From Siphonodentalium dalli (taxonomy: Eukaryota > Mollusca > Scaphopoda > Gadilida > Siphonodentaliidae), in the NCBI GenBank assembly GCA_032622095.1, contig CP136066.1, positions 135,253,917 to 135,317,916 of the forward strand: a DNA stretch of 64,000 nt. The letters run 5' to 3'. The position numbers and the translations under genes are program-made. Below, piece after piece: positions 24,598-37,362 of this stretch. Each line of letters starts with the position of its first letter. The stretch's first letter is position 1. The notes below the pieces were generated by a model. The model saw nothing but the letters and a program-made list of their open reading frames with translations. It was not told the origin of the DNA and searched no databases.

Positions 24598-24915
24598 ACC
24601 ATCAAAATGAACTTGTGATGCCTCAATCAGAATAGAACATTTAGTTGATTAAGTAGCATGTTTAATAACCAAGTGAGCCACAATTTGCAACCTTTTCGGA
24701 ACAGCAGAAATAACTTTCGAAATATATGTGACATCAAAATTTTACCAAATTTGGTTGCCATTTTGCAGCCATCTTGAGTAATTTTGTCTAAAACACATCA
24801 GCCTGATGTATTTAACACATATCAAAACACTAGTCACCTTTGATACCAAAGATAGTTCAATTTTGCTTTAAATAATGGTTCAAACCTGAATATTTTTTTT
24901 CTCCCGATTTTGATG
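24598..24915 (-). repeat. inverted-repeat arm, right
   Basis: Reverse complement of 21244-21615: GTTGATTAAGTAGCATGTTT, TACCAAATTTGGTTGCCATT, GCAGCCATCTTGAGTAATTT and CGATTTTGATGTCAAGTTT. With the left arm it encloses about 3 kb. Confidence 0.75.
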
Positions 24916-26109
24916 TCAAGTTTGTATGACCGGTATTATCTCCCCTGACTAGTAGGTATATCGAGCTCTCTTCTAAGCAAAGAGTAATGGCCAGGTCTGT
25001 TCTTCTCGAAGTAACTTCAACAAAGCGACGTTTTATCAAAAACTGAAGCATGATTTTATTGTGTTATTTGTCTATATTGACATAATAAAACGATATACAT
25101 AGGTATTATAAAGCCACAACAATTAAAGTTATATTTGCTAGTTCTTTCACTTTATACGTGGATTATATAGTTCCACGCCGATAAAGACGCGAATTGCTAA
25201 TATCCGACTGCGGACTGTCTATATACACCTTGCCCGTGGAAAGACATATACACATATATACATTGTGTCGGCTAGAAAAACAAAATTTATAAAATAAAGT
25301 TACTCTTGTTTTAAATATACTCCGGCACCGCATGTATTTAAGCTGCTGTATTTAAGCTGGAACTTGTGCTCTGTTAGCATTCCTAATAGTTCTACTCCAA
25401 CAAATTTCTTCCACTACAACATACAACATGTGAAAATAAGAGCGTTCACTGATGCGCTTTTTATGTATGTGGTAAAATAAAGAGCGTTTGACTCTGTTGT
25501 TATTTATGTGGGAATTCGAAAATACAAAAAGCTTGGTCAGATTTATAGTAAATTTGGTCCATAATTGTTTAGTCTTTCAAGCATTTACGAGGAATGGGTA
25601 TATATGAGCTATTATATGAACTATATATCCAGACATAGCTTATTTTAACCTCAAAATGGGTATACATAATTTTGAAGGAGGGATACTACATATTTATGTA
25701 TATGCTTGTATGCCGGTCGATAAATAGGCTTTGCATGAAGTCAAGATGAAAGATGTTTGAGCTTATCAGATAGTTTACGTTGTACTGCCATATATACTGT
25801 CGTTACTCTACACTATCGCACGGGGTTTGAAGCGTGGATCTATAATGCTGCTATTTGGAATCGTCGATCGCTTTCGAATTGTTAAAGGACTTTCTTCAAT
25901 TTGTTTAGAGAAAATACATGTGCGTTATTTTGCATATAATGCTTAAATGAATTTGAGAGAAGAACATCGCGGTGTTTTATTTGTGGACCGGTCGCAATCC
26001 TTTTTGAAAGCACATATCACCCTCGTACCTTATTTGGTAGTGCCATCGCGATGTTTGTCGAAGACAACATCAATACTGATATTGATGTTCGCCCAGGCGT
26101 TTAATTCAA
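24916..26109. other. unassigned DNA
   Basis: A copy of the AAATAAAGAGCGTTT motif family lies near 25430-25500. No gene recognised. Confidence 0.4.
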
Positions 26110-26356
26110 TTCTCCCGAAAACCCGCACATTATCTGCTTACAATATAATATATTTTATGTCGATTATCTGCTTTAAATTGCGTCATTTTTAGTTGACAAT
26201 GAACTAAAACTGAGAGAGTTTTAGTCATATTGTCGACTCATTGTGACTTCATTATACGTTCATTATGTGCGGAAAATGACAAAAATAAACCAAATCACGA
26301 GACTTATCGAGTGTACGCTTTTATAATGTATTATGTGCGTATTTGCGCGAGGATAT
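26110..26356. mobile_element. short element, related to the insertion at 54785
   Basis: Shares TCTCCCGAAAACCCGCACAT, then ATTATCTGCTTA, at its start, and ATTATGTGCGTATTTGCGCG then AGGATAT at its end, with 54785-55118. The ends are imperfect inverted copies (ATTATCTGCTTATAAT against the reverse of the right end). Non-coding. The second copy interrupts a LINE ORF1, which shows it is mobile. Confidence 0.6.
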
Positions 26357-26360
26357 CTTG

Positions 26361-27015
26361 TTAAATAGATTGTGTAAAGGTGTTGTCAGCTAGATCGCCA
26401 AATGTTGCTGCACCATGTGGTTTACCAGTGACAACAACAAACATCTGACTGTCTACATCAATGCATGAGCTACCGGAGACACCAATTCCGTTACAAGAAT
26501 TAGCATCAGCCGTCATCCGCTATCCTAGCTTTCTCAGTGCGTATTGTCGAAATATCCATATTGATGGGACCGCCAGAGTAACAAAGTGTAGACAGAGACT
26601 GTGTTATCTTTTTCTGTTGCAAGGTCTTTGTTAAATTAGCAATATTCTGTTGCTTATCAGAATGAGTGTCCGGAAGGAACACACATCAATTATCGAAAGT
26701 CGCCATGAATTTGCCCTTGTTCACAGGACCTACAAGATCGTCTAGCCTAAACTGTCTGATATATTTTAGTGGTTTGAGTTCTGGATAGGATTCGCGATAT
26801 AGCGCAATTGTGGAGTTCGATATCGCTGTCCGGATATACATGTCAAGGCCTATATTTCAGGGGTGTCAGGGGTCCCGAGAACCACACAGCCTTCAGTTTA
26901 AGTTTCCCTGACGTTTCCAATACTGTCTTCAACTGAAATACACCGAGTGCAACGTCCACCGATATAGCTATTAAACGAAAAGGCATAGGTGCTTCGGTGT
27001 TCTCTTTTGGATAAA
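26361..27015 (-). pseudogene. decayed protein-coding stretch, protein not recognised
   Basis: Reading the minus strand, four open segments follow one another. About 27015-26850 includes FRLIAISVDVALGVFQLK and KLKLKAVWFSG. About 26846-26689 includes RTAISNSTIALYRESYPELK and LDDLVGPVNKGKFMATF. About 26685-26515 includes LPDTHSDKQQNIANLTKTL and CYSGGPINMDISTIR. About 26512-26361 includes NSCNGIGVSGSSCIDVDS and TGKPHGAATFGDL, ending at TAA (26361-26363). They are separated by a frame change near 26848, a TGA at 26686-26688 and a frame change near 26510. The composition looks like real protein: mixed, with spaced Cys and no low complexity. A pyrimidine-rich tract ending in AG sits just upstream at about 27010-27040, like a splice acceptor. 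I cannot name the family. It may be an old host exon, a retrocopy or a captured gene. Confidence 0.55.
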
Positions 27016-27814
27016 CAATAAACAAAATAAACAGAAAATAGAAAAGTTAAACTCCGCGCATTAACACCTCTTTATCCACACGCTGTCATTTGGACATTTA
27101 TTTACTATTCACGAAATTGTCCACTGACTTTTAAATTCAGAAAATAAAGTAAATCACATTACAGCTAGCAGTGTTAACAATAATATTGTCCGCTACAAGC
27201 AACGGTCGTGGTCAGTCTTCAAAAATGGATCAAGCGAGAAAATTCAACACTATATTATATAAGCTGACCAACGGATTCCAAACGTGATAATATTAATATT
27301 CATATACAATCACAATTTTCTAGTGAATTATTCAGCCAGATATCACACGTAAAGATCACTAACGCGTGGAATTCACATATACCCTATAGGATTCCTTACT
27401 CGGGGCGATATTAGGATTTCGCTCTCTTTAACACGCATTTTAGATTGATATTATGAGTATTAAGCGATGCAACAAATGAGACCCGACAATTCCATTAGTT
27501 GAATTGTGGGATTTTGCATATGATAGTCTTGAGCCGATGTGATTCTCGATTTAGAAATCGCTAGCGGTCACAGAAAATCCGCAAATGCGGAAGATTTGCA
27601 TCTCTGCGTCTTTATACACCTTAACCCATTAACTGTAAGAACGTATAGAGGGCGCAATTATTACAAACGATAGACACAAAACGATCAGGGCGGATCTTGT
27701 GGTTAAGTTAACGGTGTTTATATCATACCAATGGAAAGAATATCGGCGAATATTGTACACCAATGTAGGTGGGTTTGAAATTGAGGTAACATATTATTGA
27801 ATTTAGGTGCTTTA
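27016..27814. other. unassigned DNA
   Basis: Nothing recognised. Confidence 0.4.
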
Positions 27815-29791
27815 CAGAAATCGTTTGGAGCAGCGACCGAATACTTAAAGTATTGCGTGACAATTCAGCCGACATTCTACACATTATTAATGATGACTGA
27901 CAGTGTGTGTACATTATTACCTTTGGATGTGTGTTTGGTATAAATATTCGCTTGAATAGGAACCATATCCGAATAATCGAATATTATTATCCGGCCTCAT
28001 AAATGTAAATGGACTTAAATATGAAATAGTCGTGACCGTGCACGATATTATTTTGAGCATCTTCGATGGTCCACGAGGACATATGTACCACTTGAAGAGT
28101 GACAAAATGTCATGCTATTTTTCAATTGATTTACTTGGTACTCATTTGATCAGATACAGTTTGGTATCCACGAAAGAGTGGTTCAATATGATTTTTCTGT
28201 AATATTTGATTCGCCCGAAATCCCTCACAGAAAAGAAATGTACAAATCGAGGTTGGTCCAAATTCCCACACGGTGTGAAATATTTTATCGTAAAATATCA
28301 TTGAATTACACTGTGGTGTGATATATAGAGTTGAGCCATGATATTTAGCCATGCTGAAAGAAATTCTTCATTTGTGGTAAATTTTATACTGCATTTTTCT
28401 AAACGTTTATCCACAAAACAATTAATTCTATTGACAATTGTTTAGATATAGCCCTCACGCATGGTTTAAAAAACTAATAGAATGGACACCTGAATAGAAA
28501 ACCTCAGCCAGAGTAGCCTGTATTTACCGGGAGCTGATATATCTGGAGACAACTTAACCACTCCCACCTAAAATATATTTTTCGCAAACTAATTACGCTG
28601 TCACTTTCTAAGTCAGTTTACAACATATTTCCTTATAACCACAGATTAATGACATATCTAAACTTAAATGATTTTCAAAAACTACCAATAATGTAGTAAA
28701 CTCCAATATTACCAAATGTACAAGAAAATATCAGAATATTCAGTTAATTTTGTTGAATTTTCGGGGCATAAACCAATTAAAAATCTATACATATTCCTAA
28801 TGTTCAGGCATATGGTTTGTAATGTCCAAACATTTCTACTCACCGTCTAAGGCATGGATGAGCTTCAAGTGGCACGCATTTGATAGAAAGGTTTAACTCT
28901 TTCCCCAATTTGTCACAAGTCATAAATACCCCACCTTAATGTTACTTTTGCAAGAGCGAAATGAACTACCAAGTCGTATTTATTTATCAATATCCAATCT
29001 TATTCAAATTATAAATGTTAATTTTCAGTAAGGTCCATTATAATAGCACAGTTTGATGATATAACATGGTGAAATCACATCAAAATTCACCATTCCTATA
29101 GACTCTACTGTCACCATCAAACTCATGATTATCAATGAATATGATATGTACATGCTCCTAGACGAGAACAAATAGTGTATTCAATTATGCCCCTCCCTCT
29201 CACACATTTGATGCTCACCACCCACATGGTTCTAAAATGCACGTCGAAGAAAACGGTTTGCAACTCTAAATATACACCGCAATAATATTGGAAATGTTTA
29301 CTACCGTATCATGTCCAACTTTCAGTTGAACATGTAGAATTCATGTCTGAAGCTACGAGTCAAACAATGTCAACATTTGGAGCGAACAAACATAATTGGT
29401 GACGTTCATGTCAAACGGATGTGTCTGCATGTTTGTCTCAGATGTAAGTTGTATGGTTTCCGATACCCATCATTATTGACCAGACGAAATAAGATGTCAC
29501 GCTGCTCAAACGTGAGCTACACTATAAAACTAACGAGATTGGATGTCTTACCATTGCAGCATTGACGTGATACCTGTCATTCATACCCTTGTAAGACATC
29601 TCTTCACGGCGCCTAACGTTTTCAAATAAAATCACAATAATTATCGTAATTACTAGTTTGCTAATTGGCGACAATGATACCGGCTTCTTGATGTCCTCTG
29701 TTCTGTTTAGATCGACAGGGGCGTCTAGTTTATTCCGCTTTATTGTCACGCAATACTTTAAGTATTCGGTCGCTGCTCCAAACGATTTCTG
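27815..29791. mobile_element. element with 50-bp perfect terminal inverted repeats
   Basis: The 50 bases at 27815-27864 (starting CAGAAATCGTTTGGAGCAGC) are the exact reverse complement of 29742-29791, in TIR orientation. The flanks differ completely on either side. The enclosed 1.98 kb has only short minus-strand frames: 28131-28352, 27917-28105, and 29522-29749. The last begins inside the TIR and reads as a possible short membrane segment (KLVITIIIVILF) followed by a GTAAGA donor-like site. No transposase motif and no clear target duplication were seen. Confidence 0.6.
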
Positions 29792-31409
29792 ATCTGACTA
29801 GATTGTGTTAAATTATTGACTGATCTGACCGATTCGTTCTGGAGGATAAACCACGGTGGTCATGTCCCCATGAGTCTGTTGTCGCTATGAGTTATCAAAC
29901 GGCTCTGAATTGGGCGGTATACTATGGTCGTTCATTCGATGCGTTGATGAGAAAATAATTGATTTTTGTATTGTCCCATATACTTGACATGACGTAACAT
30001 CGATGAGCATCTACTATAGCCCCCCCCCCCCCCACATACTGTCCATGTGCTCGTCCGTTCACATCTTCGACTTGGCCTTTTCACCATGTATATACCTCGT
30101 CCGGCCGTTGCCTTTTCTGAACATGGCATGATTTGTGCTACCATCCATGCTTGGTCAACTCCAAAATATACAAGAAATTAAATTACACATACGCACGGCC
30201 TTGGTTATTGAACGAAAGTGATCAGTTCAGATGCGTGAGAGCGCGGTGGTCATCGAGTGGTTCATTCACATTTCACGAGAAGCCAATACTTTCACTAAAA
30301 GCTGTTTGCTGTTTAAATTTAAAAAGATCCATAAATTTAAGGTGGATGGGCATGTAAAACGCCATCCGTGTTTACTGGCAAAATATGACAAAACTACATC
30401 GACATGGTCATTAGAATATTAAAGTGACAAATGTGGATAATTCCCGTACACCAGCTATAGGATTCTCCCGATTATTTTAAGATCTGTGACTGAACGACGA
30501 CCATAAGGCTGAATGTGTCACTTCTCGCGGGTGAATACAGACAACATACAGATTATTTTCGTAGCCAAACAATTGGACACCCGCAGTAAATTTGCAATTA
30601 TTTTTTTTAGATAAAACTCTCCGTCGAATAAACGAAGAGGGGTATCGAGCTCGACTAAACTCTTCATTTAATGGTCGCTAGCGGCTAAAATAGAAAACAG
30701 TCGATAAATCAAACGGGCCTTTGTCAGTTCCATATAACAGTTTTTGTTTTATCTTGAGTGTTGTAATGGTATAATAATGAAGATCGGGAGATAAATCGAC
30801 AATAGCCCCATAATGCGTAGGTCACCAGATAGTATAAAGCTGTCAAATCACTCGGTTGGTATTTCATTTGTTTTGTCTAATTACCCATTTGTTATGGGGT
30901 GATAGGAGATCTATCCATTAACTAAGCTTGCCTAAGTACGAATATTTTCTGAAAAGGTTTTGCCCGGGGTACAGAATTAAGTATAAAGCCACAGAGTAAA
31001 CTGTTAAGAAAGTACTCTGATTTCGACGAGTTCAGACCATTTGCCACCAGAACCAACTATGTTGCATGCCATTGTGACAGTAAATGATCGTCCTATCAAC
31101 GATTAAATTCATTTCTACTTCTGAACCTGACCAACTTGTGCTAAAATGTTGCAACGTTGGTGGGTTCTTCTGGTACATGTATACCCAGTTGATACCAGAA
31201 CCAAGACTATTATGCCGAGAACAATATTTGCCGATACATTACTCACATAAATTGTCGCTGATTTTGAAAAGCCACCATCGACAGGTAGCACAAATACAGG
31301 AACGTATTATGACACCACCATCATCACCACCACCAACAACAAGTATACGGATGTAAGTCGCAATGACTTTTATCTGGAAATTCTGGATCATAAACGTATA
31401 CCTGTTTCC
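29792..31409. other. unassigned DNA
   Basis: A C-run of about 15 lies near 30019-30033, and a CAC/CAA-rich run (ACACCACCATCATCACCACC) at about 31311-31340. No gene recognised. Confidence 0.4.
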
Positions 31410-31800
31410 CAATTGGAAGTATAGTGCAACTGTTCTTCAAGGTCTTTCACGTTGGCCACCTCAACTAAACATGTCAGTAAACTATTCCAGTCAGAAATGA
31501 TTCGCGGAGAAAATAACTGTTTCCTTATATATTCTTATGACATTGATTCTCATAGAGATACTCTCTAGTTCTCTTGTCGTTTGCACTCTTGGGGAATATT
31601 TCTGACTGTAATATATCATATTTTCCTTTGACTATTTTTGATGTTTCTATCATGGCTCCGCTATATATCTGTGATATTTGAGAGACATGGGTCCTGATTT
31701 CGTGGTTTACATTTCGTATATATAGCACATTGTGTAGGTCATGGACCAATTTTGCAGCTCTTCTATGGCCACTTTCTAAAGCCTTTCACCATGTTTTCAT
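31410..31800 (-). pseudogene. CR1-like LINE reverse transcriptase, C-terminal remnant
   Basis: The minus strand from about 31775 reads GHRRAAKLVHDL, then SGAMIETSKIVKGKYDI, KRTREYLYENQCHKN and, after a frame change near 31525, FSPRIISDWNSLL. These align block by block with the remnant at 9877 (RGDLIEVYKLLNG, RTRGH, FFTQRVVNSWNSL). It is strongly diverged, with no RT core. Confidence 0.75.
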
Positions 31801-34564
31801 TACAACACGTGTTGCCATATTTTGCAGAATTAGTCTGATGAGTGTTCGCGTAAGCACACTTGTTTGTCGAAATTGAGTTTAATTTTCGTTAATTTTGGCT
31901 CAATGGAGTGGAATTTGGTATGCAGATTTACACCTATAAAATACATATTGGTTTTCTTGGTTTCCGGAAGTTAATGTTAACTGAATTGATTGAAATTCGG
32001 TATGGAAATTTACAACCATTAAATACAGGTCATGTTCGATTTAGGCATCCGGACACCCATTTCACCAGATTTACTTACTTTTTTCCGGCTTGACAATCGG
32101 AATCTCTTGGTTTCTGTAAGAAAAATTATGTTAGGATTGCTTTATCACCACCAAACCTGCAAGACAGGTGACTGTATTGACTCAACATACACGCTGTTTC
32201 AATCGGGGATGTACCCAATGAGTTTGACCAGAGTTGTGAGCCTTTTTGCTTGCATAAGTAATGTTTTATTCGTTTTGGGATGATAACACCCACCTGTTTA
32301 CGTATACGCTATACTGAAATTCAGCTTGAATCAGGCTAACGGACGTATTGTGCCACGCATATAAGGTGCACTTGTTGTTTGAGATCAGGAAATTGCTAAA
32401 TTCTATTACTTGAATAAGTATTTCTGTGGCATGCACATACAGTCCGTATTAAAGTATTGGCTCATTAATCGACAAGGAATCGGTTCGGGTTGTGACAAAA
32501 GTAAGCATAATTTCAGATTTCCAATTCCAGCGAATACAACGTTCATTTGAATGTAAAATATGTATAGGTAATTTGGTAGTAGTCAATATAGGATAAGGAT
32601 TTCTCTGAATAAGAACGCAAAACTCGCAGTAAACTTATACTGAATATGCTTCGCAAGTAGACATAATGTGGCTTATATGCTAAATATGTTGGCCACGGAT
32701 GGCATACTTTAGGTTAGTCGTAGTTTAATTTCAACAATGCGTGCCCGTTATTTGTGCGTACCGTCATAAACCACGACACCGAAACGTGTCAATGGCGATA
32801 ATATCAATAAAAACAACGTGGGGACCTTTCAATGATTTAAGTGATCGGTACCACATTAAATTGAACAATTATATATAAATATCCTAAATTTTATAGTCCA
32901 AAAGAAAGGACGAAAGTGATATATCTTGTCTTTACACGCCATAATGTCAATTTATCGACAATCCTATAGAAAATGAGTCTTAATGCTCTGAGCGAAACGT
33001 GAGCAGGTGAGAATGCAGGAAATATATATAAGCACGCCAGATACGACTAAAGAAATTGCGACGTGTCTCACAGAGAATGACTTATGGCACCTGCCTGTGT
33101 GCATTCACAATACCACCCTTGGCATTATAATCACGTTTTATTATAGACGTATAGCCGACGAAGGCCACAAACAATTTTCAAATATGGGTATAACGAATAT
33201 CCATTATTTATTAACTTTTGAGGTGGTTAATAGGGCAGTGACTGGACATTCGGAACTAGAACTTTTATGACACGAATAAGCCGAGGAAATTTTTTTCAAG
33301 TGTCTAGTCAACATCAGGGGTTTTGAGCAATAGGGACCAGGCACACGTTTACTTGTTGAACTATTTCTAAGGAACGGCAGGGTAGGCAAGAACATATGTA
33401 GAGGATCGGCGTGTTCTTTCGTCAATAATAGCGCAGTTAATAAACAGGTATAGTTGAACTGTCGTCATCATATAGATGATTACATTCGAAATAACACGTT
33501 ATTGATTATCCATGTAGCAGGTAGTCCCATCAGAAAATAGTCTGATCGCCACTAGATATGTCAATGCATGGATTCTACAAAAGCCAATGGTTCCATTGGT
33601 CCGTGTCACACGTACTACAGGCACAAACTCTAAGAAAACAGCTCCCAAAATACCAGTATAGAACCAAACAGTTTGGTTCCACACTGCTTTGGCTCCACCT
33701 GGAATCAAATCTTAATTTTGGTTTTTTAAAGAACCCACCGAATTCAAGGTTTGTGTGGGAACAGGCCTAGCTTAAATGCCATATAGTCTAAAATTTAACA
33801 ATAAGTCCACGCGTTTTGGGTTAAGTTGATATTTGAATTTGGATTCCTTTGAAATACCAATGTACTCATACCCATAGCCTGTTTTGAGTAATATGCATAG
33901 ACTCTTAATAGTTGATTGCTTTACGGGGTAACTCTATTGCTCATATCACAAACAGGTATGGAGCAAAAAAGACACCCAAAAGAATCTTATAACCTACACA
34001 TAGTGCCAGCATTGTATCCACAAGCACTCATAATTGTTTCCTATTTAAAACAATTTTGTTCAATGTTCTGGTTCTGTACTGGGAACCAGGAAAGTCTGTT
34101 TTCTACTTGATTTGGTACTTAAATTTGGTTCTTCGTTTGGTTCTTTAGTTTGGTTCTTCGTGAAGAACATATTTGTCATCGTGTGACACCGTCCATTTTA
34201 ATTGATAATAAGAACCAAGGCGAGCTTGAACAAATATTCCATATCATAAACGAGATGGTAACTGCTGTTGCTGATTAAAGTATAATCAAGTCGTTGCTAG
34301 ACATTGATATTTATTAGACAAATCAACAAGATAGACCTTAATTGGGTCCCGCTCAATATGATCTCAAAACTCCACCCAAGTAGGGCGAGAAAACCGTGGT
34401 TCAATAGGCTATATGTAGGGAATGCGATGCCATCTGCACAAAACATGACTGATTTAAAACCAGCAGATATCGAAAATAAGTGATAACAAATGGCAATTTA
34501 TGTTTGTTTGTTGAGTTTAATATTCGATTGTGGTTATATGACGGTTGGTTGGAAATATTCACCC
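31801..34564. other. unassigned DNA
   Basis: No gene recognised; several 60-90 codon open frames have no family resemblance. The candidate MITE at 33597 is listed separately. Confidence 0.4.
33597..34192. mobile_element. possible MITE with GTGTCACACG ends
   Basis: TGGTCCGTGTCACACG on the left and, reversed, TGGACGGTGTCACACG on the right. Inside, ACCAGTATAGAACCA (33652) and its inverted copy (34068), plus TTTGGTTCTT repeated three times at 34127-34165 and the palindrome AACCAAACAGTTTGGTT near 33663. No coding capacity. The borders are tentative. Confidence 0.4.
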
Positions 34565-34960
34565 TATTGATCCCAATGTGGGCCCGGGGTAGAATAGACC
34601 TACCGCCCCACTGCGAGGTGTAAGAATCCCCTAACGCGATACACTGTTTGCCGCGGGGCGCATCCCGTGAGGTATGCTGTAAGAGACCTGGTGGTACTAT
34701 AGGGCAGCAGTATCACATGAGGCATCGACCTGCGGTTAGCTCATGGTCAACTTCGGTACTACATCTCTTCGAGTGCTGGTTGGGTTGACACGACTCAATC
34801 GGTCGGCTAGTCACGTCTCTCAGCGGTGTTTCAGATTAAAATATAAATTTGTTATACTTTGTATGGTTCTTCTGATGTTTGTAATTTTGTTTTTCTGGTT
34901 GTTCTTGTATGTTGTTTCTGTCGTCTCATGAATCTTTGCATAGTATTAGCAATGTTGGCA
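34565..34960 (+). mobile_element. LINE 5' leader fragment
   Basis: Starts near ATGTGGGCCCGGGGTAGAAT, then ACCGCCCCACTGCGAGG, GTAAGAATCCCC, ACTACATCTCTTCGAG and TCAATCGGTCGGCTAGTCAC, followed by GTTTCAGATTAAA. These blocks occur in the same order in the leaders at 53277, 57377 and 58311, each upstream of or next to ORF1. Here the match ends before ORF1. Confidence 0.75.
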
Positions 34961-36729
34961 CATTGTACTGAAACTGTTTAGCAAATTGTGTTCTATAGGA
35001 GACTTTTCTCTTTTCTGTCCCTTGACTATATCATTCAAGTCAAATTGATAGATTGCTAAAATGGTGGTTTTCACTTGTCACAAGCACACGAGGCAATATG
35101 TCAACATAACTCTACACATTTCTGTATAATCATTACACTAACGGTATGTTTTTTCGTCGTGGATTTCCGCAATCAAATGTATTATCGATGGCTGTGGTAT
35201 GTCTCGTCTTTGGGAAGATCGTTATTCCAACAACACGACGTGTATTCTCATGGATGGAACATACACTTTAGGATGTGTTATTCCTTTATTACAACCAAAT
35301 TTCTTTTCGAGAACAAAAAAACACAAATTTTTAGTGTAGAATGGGGAAGTTGGAGCGTTTCGAGATGTCATCGCGGTAGTGCCTTGTGCAATGAGCGATG
35401 GTTACCTCATTCTTCTCCGATTGAGGAATAACTTTTTTATGTTCCGTCGTATATATACTCAGTCTTGGTAAATCGAAGACGATGTTACGAAGCACACGGT
35501 CATCTTACAAGATTAACTACATAACTATACTTCTTCTCCAAGTTAAATAAGATAGATCTCACTTCACAGGACGGTAGTCTGTCAACTTCCATTACACAAT
35601 GTATATCCTTATATATGCATCAAACCCTGCCTGTTTCACGTCATGATGGCAACATTAACTTGAATCTGAAATGTAAATTATTTTATCCATCGTTCATAAG
35701 AACGTGACACGGATAGGTATTGGTTCAAGTGTCCGTTGTCCCCATACCATATATATATATATATACTGTATATATGAAATATTGAAAATGATGCAGAGAT
35801 TAAGTTACAAGCCAACATCTGATGACAATTATTATTTTATTATCACAGTTGCTGGAGTAGAGCTCGTCTTGTTTTCTCCAGATGGTGCATGAGGTATCTT
35901 GCATATATAGACACGACATCTCGCTCACAGCGGAGCGACATGTAGAGTATTTTGTGCATGCGGTGAGGTATCACAACTAATGGAATAGTTTGTACGTGGT
36001 TAGAGTACGTGTATTAGTCCACAGATCATTCTAACTGCCATCAGCCGATAGGAATATTAGTCTTTGCTGGGTTTGGAACCCAAAAAATAAATAGGATGGG
36101 CGAAGGCACTTCCATTAATACAGACTTAATCGAATTGCTTTATTGTGCCGATCGGCGGGTATGTTGCGATCGGCGGGTATGTTGCGAACAACAAAAAACG
36201 CGCTTTGTGATCAAGGTCCCATGCATGTAGAGAGAATTCGCAAATTTATAACCATTTTCGGATGCCATTACCTGCTTTATAGACTAATAAATACAACAGG
36301 TTTTCATCCCTAGATAGATATGAAAATGTAATACCCATTTTAACAATCGTAATCTGTTTATCTCAATAAAAATACATTTTAATCTCTCATGACGAGTGAA
36401 TTCCCTAGGGCCGTCTTTCTTCTACTTTGAACTACCATCCTCGGCTCAACTATAATGTCTTGTTATGAACGCTATATAAGTTATTGAAAAAATTAACACT
36501 TCATGCCGCATATATTTCTGTTATACATATGCTGTTGCGTAAAATTTATTAGTATTTTCTGTGCAACAATCCTATAGTGGTGGTTCTCATAATTAAATAG
36601 ACATAATTATGGCAACAGTATGTGTAATATTTACGCCCAATAATTCGACCCGAATAAAGTAGTACATATTTACATGTTTCCGCATTTCAAGCGTTGTATT
36701 ATCTGAAATGGTACCTTATCATTGGATAT
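34961..36729. other. unassigned DNA
   Basis: A 118-codon open frame (35075-35431) contains WGSWSVSRC, superficially like a thrombospondin type-1 start, but the remaining Cys pattern is absent. A (TA)n run is at about 35749-35766. GATCGGCGGGTATGTTGC is duplicated exactly at 36150-36185. Confidence 0.4.
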
Positions 36730-37080
36730 GGACAAATCTACCCAAGTTGAGCCAGTTGCCCCGAAACAATCGCCAAAATCTCTCAAACACTTTGACTGTC
36801 AGAAGCAGAGGTTGATTTTGAGTTTTGCTTCAAGAAAAACGTTTAAGTTTAGATTAAAGATACAACACGGTATGTGTAGGTTGAATCTTCCGGTTGGTGA
36901 GATTTATACAGCAATCGTTGTCACCCACCCGACTGTCAACTTGATGCATTAACAAAGGCTCACGCCAGATTAATCAAATACACTAAATTATCTTGTCAAT
37001 TCCAAATAAAATATTAGAAGCCACTGGCGACTATTTCGATGTGAAGCTCTGGTAAATTGAATTTTATTATTTTCTACTGA
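36730..37080 (+). pseudogene. LINE ORF1 C-terminal/3' fragment
   Basis: The frame at 36722-36952 reads PKQSPKSLKHFDCQKQRL, matching the copies at 55650-55735 (CCAAAGTCACTCAAACATTT) and 59880-59940 (LINE ORF1 C-terminus). CCACCCGACTGTCAACTTGA near 36929 matches 55900. The zinc-knuckle half is missing. Confidence 0.7.
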
Positions 37081-37144
37081 TTATACATCCCATCTGTACC
37101 CATTTATACTAATTGTATGTTTTTTATGTTATAAAGTTATTATA

Positions 37145-37289
37145 CAATGTTGTTTACAGTATGTGTTTTTCTTGTACGGGTCCAGGTTGTGGTGAAAGTC
37201 ACATTGGACGAGATACGTAGCGTCGAGTCCAATACGACTACACCACACCCTGGAAGAGTTCAAGAAAACACATACTGTACACAACATTG
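37145..37289. repeat. 145-bp imperfect hairpin
   Basis: Left arm 37145-37209 and right arm 37227-37289 are inverted copies: ACAGTATGTGTTTTTCTTG against CAAGAAAACACATACTGT, and GTCACATTGGAC against GTCCAATACGAC, with a 17-base spacer. It could be a small foldback element or a MITE. Confidence 0.85.
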
Positions 37290-37362
37290 CACAATGACAT
37301 TTGTGTTATCCATCTGTATGTTTATCCAAATGACGTTACCCAGAGTCCCCATAATTTGTATA

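Noticed and set aside
35075-35431. Thrombospondin type-1 domain (WGSWSVSRC)
   Set aside because: Only the first Trp/Cys cluster fits; the later conserved Cys, Gly and Arg positions are missing.
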